From Pedobacter roseus (GTDB taxonomy: Bacteria; Bacteroidota; Bacteroidia; Sphingobacteriales; Sphingobacteriaceae), in contig NZ_CP060723.1 in assembly GCF_014395225.1 (NCBI RefSeq), forward strand, positions 806,001 to 870,000: 64,000 nt of DNA, in the 5' to 3' direction. A program made the translations under genes and the position numbers. A model generated the notes under the pieces. It ran no database searches and had not been told where the DNA came from. It saw nothing but the letters and a program-made list of their open reading frames with translations. Numbering within the stretch: position 1 is the stretch's first letter; each line of letters begins with the position of its first letter. Shown in pieces: positions 34,771-42,583 of the stretch.

Positions 34771-34874
34771 GGCGCTCGGCGTCTGGCGTTTGGAGCAGTT
34801 AACCGGTTTAAACAATTAACCGATTAACCATTCTTAAACCAATGACCAATGACCAATGACCAATGACCAATGAA
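34771..34874. repeat. Cluster of heptad arrays upstream of the DUF6496-like gene
   Basis: Array one (34771-34798): GGCGCTC, GGCGTCT, GGCGTTT, GGAGCAG. Then a short part with TTAACCG and ATTAACC (about 34816-34830). Array two (34840-34874): CAATGAC four times in a row, then CAATGAA. All are period 7 but with unrelated sequence. Confidence 0.75.
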
Positions 34875-34890
34875 CTAATGAACTTAAAAT

Positions 34891-35064
34891 ATGGCAAAGT
34901 ATTCAGAAAAGGCTGGTGAAAAGGTAGAAGAAACCATTGACGAAATGAAAGAGGGCAAACTTAAAAGCGGCTCTGGCAAAAAGGTAACTTCCAGAAAACA
35001 GGCTATAGCCATCGGATTATCCGAAGCAAGAAAGGAAGGCGCTAAGGTACCGAACAAAGGTTAG
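34891..35064 (+). CDS. DUF6496-like small basic protein
   Basis: 57 residues: MAKYSEKAGEKVEETIDEM, KEGKLKSGSGKKVTSRKQ, AIAIGLSEARKEGAKVPNKG. The SGSGKKVTSRKQAIAIGLSEARK core is that of the DUF6496 family of small Lys-rich bacterial proteins; the resemblance to nucleoid-type basic proteins is suggestive only. It lies between the CAATGAC array and the CCCTAAA array; the left arm of the latter begins on the base right after its stop codon. Confidence 0.75.
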   Translation: MAKYSEKAGEKVEETIDEMKEGKLKSGSGKKVTSRKQAIAIGLSEARKEGAKVPNKG

Positions 35065-35188
35065 AAGGCGAAAGGTTTATGGTGTAAGGTTTTAAAACAA
35101 ATCTTTTAAATAAGAATTTACCCTAAACCCTAAACCCTAAACCCTAAACCCTAAACCCTAAACCCTAAACCCTAAACCCTAAACCCTA
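35065..35188. repeat. Telomere-like CCCTAAA array with inverted GG heptads
   Basis: Right arm: nine perfect CCCTAAA units at 35121-35183 followed by CCCTA that runs into the stop codon of the minus-strand gene. Left arm: AAGGCGA, AAGGTTT, ATGGTGT, AAGGTTT at 35065-35092, also in 7-base phase and partly complementary to the right arm. The pair lies between convergent genes and could act as a bidirectional 3' structure. Confidence 0.85.
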
Positions 35189-35572
35189 CTGCGGTAAATC
35201 TTTCGTAGTTAAAATACTATCCACCACATAAACGCTAAATCCGCGCCATGGTAGGGTATGTTTATATTCTTTATAGTGTAATTCGAAAAACTTACCACTG
35301 TTGGCCATCATTTTTTCAGCAATCTCATCGTTAGCGATAGAAAATTCAAATTCGTTGTTCTGCAGTGTGCCTGTTTGTCGTGATTTTATTCCGCTCTGGA
35401 TTAATTTGCCTTCATAAGTTTTAAATACGTAGCCTTTTTTTACTACATAGTTTAGCTCTCCTGCTTTAACACCTTCGCCAAAAACAAAAAAATAACGGTA
35501 ATAACAAATTGCGATTAATGCGATAACAACTATAACTGCGATAATTGAACCTACTTTTTTACCTGTTGTCAT
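35186..35572 (-). CDS. Membrane-anchored hypothetical protein
   Basis: 128 residues: one N-terminal membrane helix (about 7-28, VGSIIAVIVVIALIAICYYRYFF) and a beta-rich domain outside (GEGVKAGELNYVVKKGYVFKTYEGKLIQ ... WRGFSVYVVDSI). It is a family I know from Bacteroidota but without a proven function; some database entries carry an unlikely dehydrogenase name, for which I see no basis (no nucleotide-binding motif, too short). The stop codon overlaps the end of the CCCTAAA array. Confidence 0.78.
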   Translation of the reverse strand: MTTGKKVGSIIAVIVVIALIAICYYRYFFVFGEGVKAGELNYVVKKGYVFKTYEGKLIQSGIKSRQTGTLQNNEFEFSIANDEIAEKMMANSGKFFELHYKEYKHTLPWRGFSVYVVDSILTTKDLPQ

Positions 35573-35676
35573 ATATGATTATGTATATATAAATTTAGCT
35601 AAACAACACATAAGTTCAATTAATGATTTAAATAAAAAATCTTTTTATAAATCTTTCTCGTTTTCAATATTTTGCT

Positions 35677-35701
35677 TACATTTGCAGCCCGTTAACACGG
35701 G
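35677..35701 (+). promoter_or_regulatory. rpsU -7 box and leader hairpin
   Basis: TACATTTG (35677-35684) matches the -7 consensus. The transcript would start a few bases downstream, at or in a hairpin with arms CCCGT (35688-35692) and ACGGG (35697-35701). Confidence 0.6.
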
Positions 35702-35720
35702 AAAATTTAAAAACCACGAG

Positions 35721-35726
35721 AGGAGG
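35721..35726 (+). promoter_or_regulatory. Strong Shine-Dalgarno sequence of rpsU
   Basis: AGGAGG (followed by T), a perfect match to the anti-SD, 12 bases before the ATG. Such a site is rare in Bacteroidota, where bS21 helps hide the anti-SD of the ribosome; in Flavobacterium a strong SD on rpsU lets ribosomes lacking bS21 raise bS21 synthesis. Confidence 0.85.
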
Positions 35727-35738
35727 TATTTCAGCGTT

Positions 35739-35933
35739 ATGATCATTATCAACATTAAAGACGGCGAATCATTAGATAAAGCCCTTAAACGTTTCAAGAA
35801 AAAGTTTGAAAAAACTGGTGTATTGAGAGAACTACGTAGTCGCCAAGCATACGAGAAAAAATCCGTTGCTCGCCGTACTGAAATTAAACATGCTGTTTAC
35901 ATTCAGAATATGAATCTAGATACAACTTCATAG
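35739..35933 (+). CDS. rpsU: 30S ribosomal protein bS21
   Basis: 64 residues from ATG at 35739 (MIIINIKDGESLDKALKRFKKKFEKTGVLRELRSRQAYEKKSVARR). The open frame extends upstream to 35682 but that extension crosses the leader hairpin and the Shine-Dalgarno site, so it is rejected. bS21 sits near the 3' end of 16S rRNA on the 30S platform; in Bacteroidota it takes part in sequestering the anti-SD. The strong SD suggests autogenous control. Followed by a strong terminator, then xer and hpf. Confidence 0.96.
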   Translation: MIIINIKDGESLDKALKRFKKKFEKTGVLRELRSRQAYEKKSVARRTEIKHAVYIQNMNLDTTS

Positions 35934-35955
35934 TTGTTCACTATATAACTATATT

Positions 35956-35988
35956 AAAGCCCTTAGATTTTTCTAAGGGCTTTTTTTG
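35956..35988 (+). terminator. Intrinsic terminator after rpsU
   Basis: Perfect 12-bp arms at 35956-35967 and 35972-35983 (core GCCCTTAGA / TCTAAGGGC) with a 4-base loop and T-run. Confidence 0.88.
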
Positions 35989-36090
35989 TTTTTGGGCCAT
36001 CCAAAACTTTACAATAAACAATTAATTAATGATTTCTTTATATCAAAACAATTTGTAACTTCATATCAATGCCCCGTAAAAAGATATTGA

Positions 36091-36972
36091 ATGTTGCTAA
36101 AAAGCTTTATCACCTATTTAACTCACGAGAAGCGCTATTCTCAGCACACCGTCACTTCTTATCAGACCGATTTAGATCAGTTTGAAGAATTTATTAAGGC
36201 ATTAGAACTGGATTTTCTTGAAGTAAAACATACCCACTTGCGCAGTTACCTGGTGGAGCTGATGGAAAAGGATAATTCAGAAAATACCATTAACAGAAAA
36301 ATCTCTGCTTTAAGAAGTTTTTATAAGTTTTTACACCGTTCAGGAAAGATCGATCAAAACCCCAGTGCTTTAATTAAGGCACCTAAAATCCCTAAAAGGC
36401 TTCCTGTGTTTGTTGATGCACAGAAAATGGATCATTTATTGGATTCGGAACAGTATTTTAACGAAAGTTTCCCCTCCGTTCGCGATCATCTGGTAATCGA
36501 ACTGCTGTTTGGAACCGGCATGCGTTTAACTGAACTGTTGCAATTAAAGGATACCGACATCGATGTTTATTCAGGAACGATAAAAGTATTGGGTAAAAGA
36601 AATAAAGAACGGATTATTCCTATAAATAAACAGCTTATCAATCAGGTAAATACCTACATCGAGTTAAAAAAGTTGCAAAACTTTAATAACAATTTACTTA
36701 TATTAATCGTTACAAATACAGGTGCAGCGGCATATCCCAAATTGATATACCGTATTGTTACCTCATACCTAAACCATGTATCAACCAATGAAAAGAAAAG
36801 TCCCCACGTGTTGCGGCATAGCTATGCCACAAGCCTGCTAAATGCAGGAGCAGATTTAAATGCGATTAAAGAACTTTTGGGGCATGCCAGTTTAGCGGCA
36901 ACCCAGGTTTACACGCACAATTCAATCGAAAGATTAAAAACAATTTATAAACAAGCCCATCCAAAGGCGTAA
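36091..36972 (+). CDS. xerC: Xer-type tyrosine recombinase
   Basis: 293 residues. N-terminal core-binding SAM-like domain (1-90, with SAYRSFYKFL-type ISALRSFYKFLHRSG) and C-terminal catalytic domain with the full set: Arg145 (GTGMRLTELL), Lys169, His239 and Arg242 (HVLRHSYATSLL), His265 (LLGHASLAATQVYTH) and nucleophile Tyr274. Length and features are those of chromosome-dimer resolution XerC/XerD rather than a phage integrase. The xerC versus xerD choice is not certain. The stop is 14 bases before hpf, and the order rpsU-xer-hpf is usual in the phylum. Confidence 0.9.
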   Translation: MLLKSFITYLTHEKRYSQHTVTSYQTDLDQFEEFIKALELDFLEVKHTHLRSYLVELMEKDNSENTINRKISALRSFYKFLHRSGKIDQNPSALIKAPKIPKRLPVFVDAQKMDHLLDSEQYFNESFPSVRDHLVIELLFGTGMRLTELLQLKDTDIDVYSGTIKVLGKRNKERIIPINKQLINQVNTYIELKKLQNFNNNLLILIVTNTGAAAYPKLIYRIVTSYLNHVSTNEKKSPHVLRHSYATSLLNAGADLNAIKELLGHASLAATQVYTHNSIERLKTIYKQAHPKA

Positions 36973-36976
36973 AAAA

Positions 36977-36982
36977 AGGAGG
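36977..36982 (+). promoter_or_regulatory. Strong Shine-Dalgarno sequence of hpf
   Basis: AGGAGG with only 4 bases (AAAA) to the ATG at 36987. One of two perfect SD sites that I see in the window, the other being rpsU, both in the same gene group. Confidence 0.8.
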
Positions 36983-36986
36983 AAAA

Positions 36987-37334
36987 ATGAAAATCGGAGT
37001 TCAATCAATCCACTTCAGTGCAGACAGTAAGTTGTTAGATTTTATACAGAAGAAAGCAAACAAGCTTGATCAGTTTTTTGACCAGATCATTAGCGGCGAA
37101 GTGTATTTAAAGTTAGAGAACGTAGAGGACGAAGCCAATAAGATCAGTGAGATAAAACTTATTGTGCCGGGAGGTACCCTGTTTGCTAAAGAACAATGTA
37201 AATCATTTGAAGAAGCCACAGATCTGGCCATCGAATCATTAAGGAAACAGATCACTAAACATAAAGATAAAACGCGTGCAAAATTAAGTGAGCATAAAGC
37301 AATTTTAAGCGAAAGCGAAGCTGCTGACTATTAA
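36987..37334 (+). CDS. hpf: Short-form ribosome hibernation-promoting factor (HPF/RaiA)
   Basis: 115 residues with the beta-alpha-beta-beta-beta-alpha layout of the family: KIGVQSIHFSADSKLLDFIQKKANKLDQFF, then EVYLKLENVEDEANKISEIKLIVPGG, then a helix with SFEEATDLAIESLRKQITKHKDKT. It binds the 30S mRNA channel to form inactive ribosomes in slow growth. It lacks the long C-terminal domain of long HPF. The strong SD is unusual and suggests expression that depends on ribosomes with a free anti-SD. Confidence 0.92.
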   Translation: MKIGVQSIHFSADSKLLDFIQKKANKLDQFFDQIISGEVYLKLENVEDEANKISEIKLIVPGGTLFAKEQCKSFEEATDLAIESLRKQITKHKDKTRAKLSEHKAILSESEAADY

Positions 37335-37357
37335 TAAAAGCATAAACATATAAATGC

Positions 37358-37396
37358 AAAAGGGGCGGGACAATTAATTGTTCCGCCCCTTTTTAT
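37358..37396 (+). terminator. Intrinsic terminator after hpf
   Basis: Long GC-rich hairpin, arms about 37358-37374 and 37377-37393 (AAGGGGCGG / CCGCCCCTT; one G-T pair), T-run afterwards. Confidence 0.88.
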
Positions 37397-37748
37397 TTTA
37401 ATTTCTTCCCGCACCTCGAATAAATTTAACTTATAGGATGAAATTTATGCTCCACATTAATGCCGTTTTATTTAATTTCCTGTTATTTTTTATAAATCAA
37501 TTTAATTTTTCAACTAATTCTTGCCGAAAAAATCACGCTTGTTGCGTAAATTTTAATTTTTCTTAAAATTAATTCAGGTGTTATTTTCGATCGCTTCTTG
37601 TTATTGGTAATCCTGATGCTGTTTTTAAAGGTAATTGAGATAAAAAAATGAAAAAAAATATTCGATTTTAAGAGATTGATTATTAAGCTCCTTCATAGGT
37701 ATAATGGCAGCTAATTAAAATAACTTCACTATTTTTTTTCAAATTTAT

Positions 37749-37778
37749 TTTGAAGTGAAATATAAGTGTGTATATTTG
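37749..37778 (+). promoter_or_regulatory. Promoter of the tRNA-tuf operon
   Basis: TTG (37749-37751), 19-base spacer, TATATTTG (37771-37778). Strong consensus match as expected of a stable-RNA promoter. Confidence 0.78.
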
Positions 37779-37906
37779 CATTCCCTTTCGGAAACGGTGT
37801 TAAGCCAAGAATAAAAGGGTTGTTCTTTAAAAAGATAAAAGTTTTAAAAAAACACGTTAATAGTATGAAAAATGAAGATTTTTCGTATCATTGCACAAAA
37901 TTTAAA

Positions 37907-37979
<73 letters not shown>

Positions 37980-38018
37980 CTTTTTATTTTAAAGTGTTAG
38001 CATTTTGAAGTAAAAAAT

Positions 38019-38101
38019 GGGGAGATTCCAGAGCGGCCAAATGGGACAGACTGTAACTCTGTTATCGCAAGATTTCGAAGGTTCGAATCCTTCTCTCCCC
38101 A
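38019..38101 (+). tRNA. tRNA-Tyr (anticodon GTA)
   Basis: 83 bases with the long variable arm of tRNA-Tyr. Acceptor stem GGGGAGA / TCTCCCC with A discriminator; anticodon loop CTGTAAC; T-loop GGTTCGAATCC. Confidence 0.95.
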
Positions 38102-38146
38102 CACTTTAAATGAACGACCAAATGTTTTAATGATAGAATAAATCTC

Positions 38147-38170
38147 TCATTCTTTCATTTAATCAATCAC
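38147..38170. repeat. Octad array between tRNA genes
   Basis: TCATTCTT, TCATTTAA, TCAATCAC in 8-base phase, the same type as the octads before secE and rpoC. Confidence 0.55.
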
Positions 38171-38182
38171 TAGTTTTTAAAA

Positions 38183-38255
38183 GCGGAAGTAGCTCAGTTG
38201 GTAGAGCGATAGCCTTCCAAGCTATAGGTCGCGAGTTCGAACCTCGTCTTCCGCT
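38183..38255 (+). tRNA. tRNA-Gly (anticodon TCC)
   Basis: 73 bases: acceptor GCGGAAG / CTTCCGC, anticodon arm ATAGCCTTCCAAGCTAT, T-arm GAGTTCGAACCTC. Confidence 0.95.
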
Positions 38256-38337
38256 CCAATAAAATTAGAAAAGTGGGCAGTTATTGGTTGCGGTTTTAAT
38301 TTAGTTAAAACAAAAGGCTGGAACTGGAAACTAAAAA

Positions 38338-38409
<72 letters not shown>

Positions 38410-38534
38410 CAGGATAATAAAGCTTTGTTAAATCTGTTTAATATGCAGGGTAGACAAGGTTTTTTGTGTTGCATTGCATCAAAACAATAAATAAAATTAA
38501 TAAAAAGTTAACCTACTAATTAGTTATAAATAAA

Positions 38535-39722
38535 ATGGCAAAAGAAAAATTTGACCGTAGTAAACCGCACTTAAACATCGGTACAATCGGTCACGTCGAT
38601 CACGGTAAAACAACTTTAACAGCAGCTATTACAAAAGTTTTAGCTGATGCAGGTTTATCTGAGGCACGTTCATTCGATTCAATTGACTCAGCTCCTGAGG
38701 AAAAAGAAAGAGGTATTACTATTAATACTGCGCACGTTGAGTATTCAACTGCAAACCGTCACTACGCACACGTAGATTGTCCAGGTCACGCGGATTATGT
38801 TAAAAACATGGTTACAGGTGCGGCTCAAATGGATGGTGCTATTATCGTTGTTGCTGCTACTGATGGTCCAATGCCACAAACTCGTGAGCACATCTTATTG
38901 GCTCGTCAGGTTGGTGTACCTTCATTGGTTGTATTCATGAACAAAGTGGATATGGTTGATGATCCTGAATTATTAGAATTAGTAGAAATGGAAGTTCGTG
39001 AATTATTATCGTTCTACGATTTCCCTGGTGATGATATTCCTGTTATTCAAGGTTCTGCTTTAGGTGGTTTGAACGGAGATGCTAAATGGGTAGCAAAAAT
39101 TATGGAATTAATGGATGCTGTTGATAGCTACATTCCAATTCCTCCACGTTTAACTGAACTTCCATTCTTAATGCCTGTTGAAGATGTATTCTCGATCACT
39201 GGTCGTGGTACTGTAGCAACTGGTCGTATTGAGCGTGGTGTAATCAACTCTGGAGATCCGGTTGAAATCTTAGGTATGGGTGCTGAGAACTTAAAATCTA
39301 CAGTAACTGGTGTTGAGATGTTCCGTAAGATCTTAGATTATGGTGAAGCTGGTGATAACGTAGGTTTATTGTTACGTGGTATTGAGAAAACTGATATCCG
39401 TCGTGGTATGGTAATCTGTAAACCAGGTTCAGTAACTCCTCACACTGATTTCAAAGCTGAGATCTATGTATTATCAAAAGCAGAAGGTGGTCGTCACACT
39501 CCATTCTTCAACAAATATCGTCCTCAGTTCTATTTCCGTACTACAGACGTAACTGGTGAAATCTCACTAGCTGAAGGTACTGAAATGGTAATGCCAGGTG
39601 ATAACGTTACAATCACAGTTAAATTAATTAACGCGATTGCAATGGAAAAAGGTCTACGTTTCGCTATCCGTGAGGGTGGTAGAACAGTAGGTGCTGGTCA
39701 GGTAACTGAAATCTTAGCTTAA
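38535..39722 (+). CDS. tuf: Elongation factor Tu
   Basis: GTPase that delivers aminoacyl-tRNA to the ribosome. 395 residues, normal length. G-motifs: [13 protein letters not shown] (G1, 18-31), [12 protein letters not shown] (G2), [12 protein letters not shown] (G3), NKVDMVDD (G4) and GSAL (G5). The domain 3 end [23 protein letters not shown] is conserved. Co-transcribed with the four tRNAs upstream by all appearances; a terminator hairpin precedes tRNA-Trp downstream. Confidence 0.98.
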   Translation: MAKEKFDRSKPHLNIGTIGHVDHGKTTLTAAITKVLADAGLSEARSFDSIDSAPEEKERGITINTAHVEYSTANRHYAHVDCPGHADYVKNMVTGAAQMDGAIIVVAATDGPMPQTREHILLARQVGVPSLVVFMNKVDMVDDPELLELVEMEVRELLSFYDFPGDDIPVIQGSALGGLNGDAKWVAKIMELMDAVDSYIPIPPRLTELPFLMPVEDVFSITGRGTVATGRIERGVINSGDPVEILGMGAENLKSTVTGVEMFRKILDYGEAGDNVGLLLRGIEKTDIRRGMVICKPGSVTPHTDFKAEIYVLSKAEGGRHTPFFNKYRPQFYFRTTDVTGEISLAEGTEMVMPGDNVTITVKLINAIAMEKGLRFAIREGGRTVGAGQVTEILA

Positions 39723-39740
39723 TTTAAGCTATAACAATAT

Positions 39741-39772
39741 AAAAAGAGCTGGTTTAGGCTAGCTCTTTTTTA
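39741..39772 (+). terminator. Terminator/attenuator after tuf
   Basis: AAAAAGAGCT (39741-39750) pairs with AGCTCTTTTT (39761-39770), 10-base loop and T-run. It lies directly before tRNA-Trp, so some read-through is needed unless a promoter is present. Confidence 0.72.
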
Positions 39773-39777
39773 TACAC

Positions 39778-39848
39778 ACGGGAATAGTTCAACGGTAGAA
39801 TAGAGGTCTCCAAAACCTTTGATCAGGGTTCGAATCCTTGTTCCCGTG
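39778..39848 (+). tRNA. tRNA-Trp (anticodon CCA)
   Basis: 71 bases: acceptor ACGGGAA / TTCCCGT with G discriminator, U8-A9, anticodon loop TCTCCAAAAC, T-arm GGGTTCGAATCCT. Lies between tuf and secE as in most Bacteroidota. Confidence 0.95.
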
Positions 39849-39871
39849 CTTAACATAATGATTGAGTATCA

Positions 39872-39955
39872 GAATGAGTGAATGATTGAATTTGAAGCCT
39901 AGCTTTCAGATAATATCATTCACTCATTTACTCATTCACTCTTTCAATAATTTGA
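39872..39955. repeat. Inverted octad arrays between tRNA-Trp and secE
   Basis: Left arm GAATGAGT, GAATGATT, GAATTTGA (39872-39895); right arm TCATTCAC, TCATTTAC, TCATTCAC, TCTTTCAA, TAATTTGA (39916-39955). Units are 8 bases in phase and the arms complementary; the right arm ends one base before the secE ATG. Confidence 0.75.
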
Positions 39956-39956
39956 T

Positions 39957-40154
39957 ATGGCTAAAGTAGTTGAGTTTATAAAAGAATCGTACGATGAAAT
40001 GACCAATAAGGTTACCTGGCCTACTTGGGGCGAACTTCAAAGTTCTGCAATTCTTGTTTTAGTAGCTTCCCTGATTATTGCATTGGTAATTTTTGCAATG
40101 GATAAAGGATCTACATTTGTATTGGATACTTTTTATAAATCACTTTCTAATTAA
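39957..40154 (+). CDS. secE: Preprotein translocase subunit SecE
   Basis: 65 residues with one C-terminal membrane helix (about 33-50) and the conserved amphipathic part VEFIKESYDEMTNKVTWPTWGEL (the KVTWP motif). Essential partner of SecY. Followed 9 bases later by nusG. Confidence 0.95.
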   Translation: MAKVVEFIKESYDEMTNKVTWPTWGELQSSAILVLVASLIIALVIFAMDKGSTFVLDTFYKSLSN

Positions 40155-40163
40155 TTTTTTCTA

Positions 40164-40703
40164 ATGAGCGATCTAAAGTGGTACGTTGTAAGAGCTGTTA
40201 GCGGTAAAGAGAAGAAGGTAAAGCAGTACATTGATGCTGAGATCAGCCGTTTAGGTTTCTCTCATTTGGTTCCGCAGGTGTTAATCCCTATGGAAAAATA
40301 CTACCAAATGAAAGATGGTAAAAAAATTGCCAAAGAACGTAACTTTTATCCTGGTTATGTTTTAATCGAAGCTACATTAGATGGAGAGTTAGAGCACATT
40401 ATTAAAGGCATTAACAGTGTTATCGGTTTCTTAGGCGATAAAGCTGGTAACCCGATCCCGATGCGCCAGGCAGAAGTTAACCGCATTTTAGGTGTGGTTG
40501 ATGAAATGAGCGAACAGGGTGAAACCATGAATGTTCCTTATTATGTTGGCGAAGGCATTAAAGTAATGGACGGACCTTTCAACGGTTTCTCAGGTATTAT
40601 CGAAGAGGTAAACGAAGAGAAGAAAAAACTGAAAGTAATGGTTAAAATCTTCGGACGTAAAACCCCGCTTGAACTTAACTACATGCAGGTAGAAAAAGAG
40701 TAA
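40164..40703 (+). CDS. nusG: Transcription termination/antitermination factor NusG
   Basis: 179 residues. NGN domain (KWYVVRAVSGKEKKVKQYIDAEI ... FYPGYVLIEA) and C-terminal KOW domain (GEGIKVMDGPFNGFSGIIEEVNEEKKKLKVMVKIFGRKTPLELNYMQVEKE). Binds the RNA polymerase clamp. Followed by a strong terminator, so the ribosomal protein genes have their own promoter here. Confidence 0.97.
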   Translation: MSDLKWYVVRAVSGKEKKVKQYIDAEISRLGFSHLVPQVLIPMEKYYQMKDGKKIAKERNFYPGYVLIEATLDGELEHIIKGINSVIGFLGDKAGNPIPMRQAEVNRILGVVDEMSEQGETMNVPYYVGEGIKVMDGPFNGFSGIIEEVNEEKKKLKVMVKIFGRKTPLELNYMQVEKE

Positions 40704-40723
40704 TAAATTCTTAAAATATTTAG

Positions 40724-40754
40724 AAAGCCCCGAAGTTATTCGGGGCTTTTTTTG
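40724..40754 (+). terminator. Intrinsic terminator after nusG
   Basis: Perfect 11-bp arms at 40724-40734 and 40739-40749 (AAAGCCCCGAA / TTCGGGGCTTT), 4-base loop, T-run to 40753. Confidence 0.9.
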
Positions 40755-40878
40755 TGCCAATTTTTTAGGTATACTTTGTAATTAAATTTATTTGTATATT
40801 GTTTTAAGAAATTTGTTTAACACAGATTCCCAAAAAATCATCCCCAGTTTTATTGTAACCATTTAAATAAAATAAAGG

Positions 40879-41829
40879 ATGAATATCAACCAAGTAAGAA
40901 AATTACAGCTTTTCTGTTTTTTAAATCTAATGTTTATTAATGCATTTGCCCAAAGCGAATATCATGATAAAAATAAGTTTGTAATACTGAATTTGGATTA
41001 TGCTAAAAGTAATGTGGTAGGCTATACTTTTTTTAAAACAAGTGACCATAAGGGGAAAATAGCTTATATACTAAATATTAGATATAAAACTGACAACATC
41101 AGAAGAGAATATAAAGGAGAAAATGCGGATTTTATATTTACATTTTATGTTTTCCCAGGCAAGGATAAACTTGCCTTTTTCAAGGTGAAAGATACTAATA
41201 CTATAGTTAATTATAAATTAAAAGATATAAGTGAGTTAGAAAAGTACCTTTTAGATGATAAGGATAATAGGTATTACGAATTTGAACCTGTGGTCAAAAT
41301 TAACAACATGTATTTACAGTTTGCCCATAACGAAGTATTTGGACAGGCCTTTAGTTTGCTTGCTGAGCATAAATATTTCCCTCAATATAACCGGTTCTCC
41401 AATAAATTTCAGTTAAATCTTTTTGATAAGCCTTATACTAAAAAATTTATGGATTCTATCAGGAAGGAAACCATAACCGATACCACAACACTAATTCCAT
41501 TTGATTTATTTTTGGATTATGACAAGTGGTATATCAATAAGATTGATAAACAAAAAGACATTATTAACTATTGGACAAATTTAACGCCAAGAGAGCCAAA
41601 TGCTTATTTTTTTGGACGAATCACCACAAAAATAACGTACAAAATCAATACGGGAATTACCGATTTTACAATTTATCCTTCAACATACGATTTACCAAAT
41701 GACTATTTTAATCAAGATGGAGATTCGGTGCGATTTAATTTTCAGCAAGCTGTAGATTTGAAGAAATATATATTGACCACGCCACTTGTAAAACAACCTA
41801 AAAAAGTGATTAAACCACCAATGTTATAA
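40879..41829 (+). CDS. Secreted hypothetical protein between nusG and rplK
   Basis: 316 residues with a signal peptide (LQLFCFLNLMFINAFAQ). No motif recognised; the body is rich in Lys, Asp, Tyr, Asn and Phe, with predicted beta strands. Its codon use (high A/T at third positions, rare CGT) differs from the surrounding ribosomal genes, so it is lowly expressed and perhaps acquired later. It has its own space between the nusG terminator and the rplK promoter. The C-terminal PKKVIKPPML is basic and proline-rich. Confidence 0.82.
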   Translation: MNINQVRKLQLFCFLNLMFINAFAQSEYHDKNKFVILNLDYAKSNVVGYTFFKTSDHKGKIAYILNIRYKTDNIRREYKGENADFIFTFYVFPGKDKLAFFKVKDTNTIVNYKLKDISELEKYLLDDKDNRYYEFEPVVKINNMYLQFAHNEVFGQAFSLLAEHKYFPQYNRFSNKFQLNLFDKPYTKKFMDSIRKETITDTTTLIPFDLFLDYDKWYINKIDKQKDIINYWTNLTPREPNAYFFGRITTKITYKINTGITDFTIYPSTYDLPNDYFNQDGDSVRFNFQQAVDLKKYILTTPLVKQPKKVIKPPML

Positions 41830-42119
41830 AATAACATGAACATCTTATTTGCTGCTATTTCTAATCTTTATAAGATATAAACAATAACCCAAGCCTGCTA
41901 TCCGTTAAATATCAATAAGTTCTTAACTTATCTTTCAATATGGATTATCGTTCAACAAGATCTCAAAAATTAATAATTAATTTTTGTCGATACTATTGTT
42001 TTACTGTAAGTTAATCCATATCTTTGCAGTCCTTTAAGCTTTATAGGAGCCCTAAGGAATTTAAATGTTACATGCTTCCAATATTTAACATTGAGTTTTA
42101 AATAAACAAAAAACACAAA
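41830..42119. promoter_or_regulatory. rplK operon promoter and leader
   Basis: TTG (41996-41998), 20-base spacer, TATCTTTG (42019-42026), the best promoter in the window. The leader is about 85 bases. In E. coli the rplK leader binds L1 for feedback; I cannot confirm such a fold here. Confidence 0.75.
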
Positions 42120-42563
42120 ATGGCAAAAGAAGTCAGTGCAATGATCAAATTACAGATCAAAGGCGGAGCGGCAAATCCATCGCCACCAGTAGGACCTGCA
42201 TTAGGTGCTAAAGGGGTGAACATTATGGAGTTTTGCAAACAGTACAACGCTCGTACCCAAGATAAAGCAGGTAAAGTATTGCCAGTTGTAATTACTGTTT
42301 ATGCTGATAAGTCATTCGATTTCATCATCAAAACCCCTCCGGTAGCTATCCAGTTAAAAGATGCTACTAAATTACAGAGTGGTTCTGCTGAGCCTAACCG
42401 TAAAAAAGTTGGATCGGTGACCTGGGACCAGATTAAAGTTATTGCTGAAGATAAAATGCCTGATTTAAATGCATTTACGATCGAATCTGCAATGAGTATG
42501 GTTGCTGGTACAGCACGCAGTATGGGAATCACCGTTTCTGGTGACGCACCCTGGAACAATTAA
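42120..42563 (+). CDS. rplK: 50S ribosomal protein uL11
   Basis: 147 residues, begins [41 protein letters not shown], the family N-terminus with the Pro-rich segment. Part of the GTPase-associated centre. First gene of rplKAJL. Confidence 0.98.
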   Translation: MAKEVSAMIKLQIKGGAANPSPPVGPALGAKGVNIMEFCKQYNARTQDKAGKVLPVVITVYADKSFDFIIKTPPVAIQLKDATKLQSGSAEPNRKKVGSVTWDQIKVIAEDKMPDLNAFTIESAMSMVAGTARSMGITVSGDAPWNN

Positions 42564-42583
42564 TTAAAAAACAGTTTACAACA

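Larger units (their letters stand above)
37335..37906. other. Intergenic leader region of the tRNA cluster
   Basis: 572 bases: the hpf terminator (37358-37396), a long AT-rich part without recognisable content, the promoter at 37749-37778, and a leader of about 120 bases starting TTCGGAAACGG. Confidence 0.6.

Noticed and set aside
34840..35183. CRISPR array
   Set aside because: Units are 7 bases with no spacers and no cas genes are near; these are tandem heptads.
35682..35738. N-terminal extension of rpsU
   Set aside because: It would translate the leader hairpin and the Shine-Dalgarno site; bS21 starts MIIINIKDGE.
36091..36972. Phage or island integrase beside tRNA genes
   Set aside because: Length, motifs and the conserved rpsU-xer-hpf order mark a housekeeping Xer recombinase; no att-like duplicate of a tRNA end was seen.
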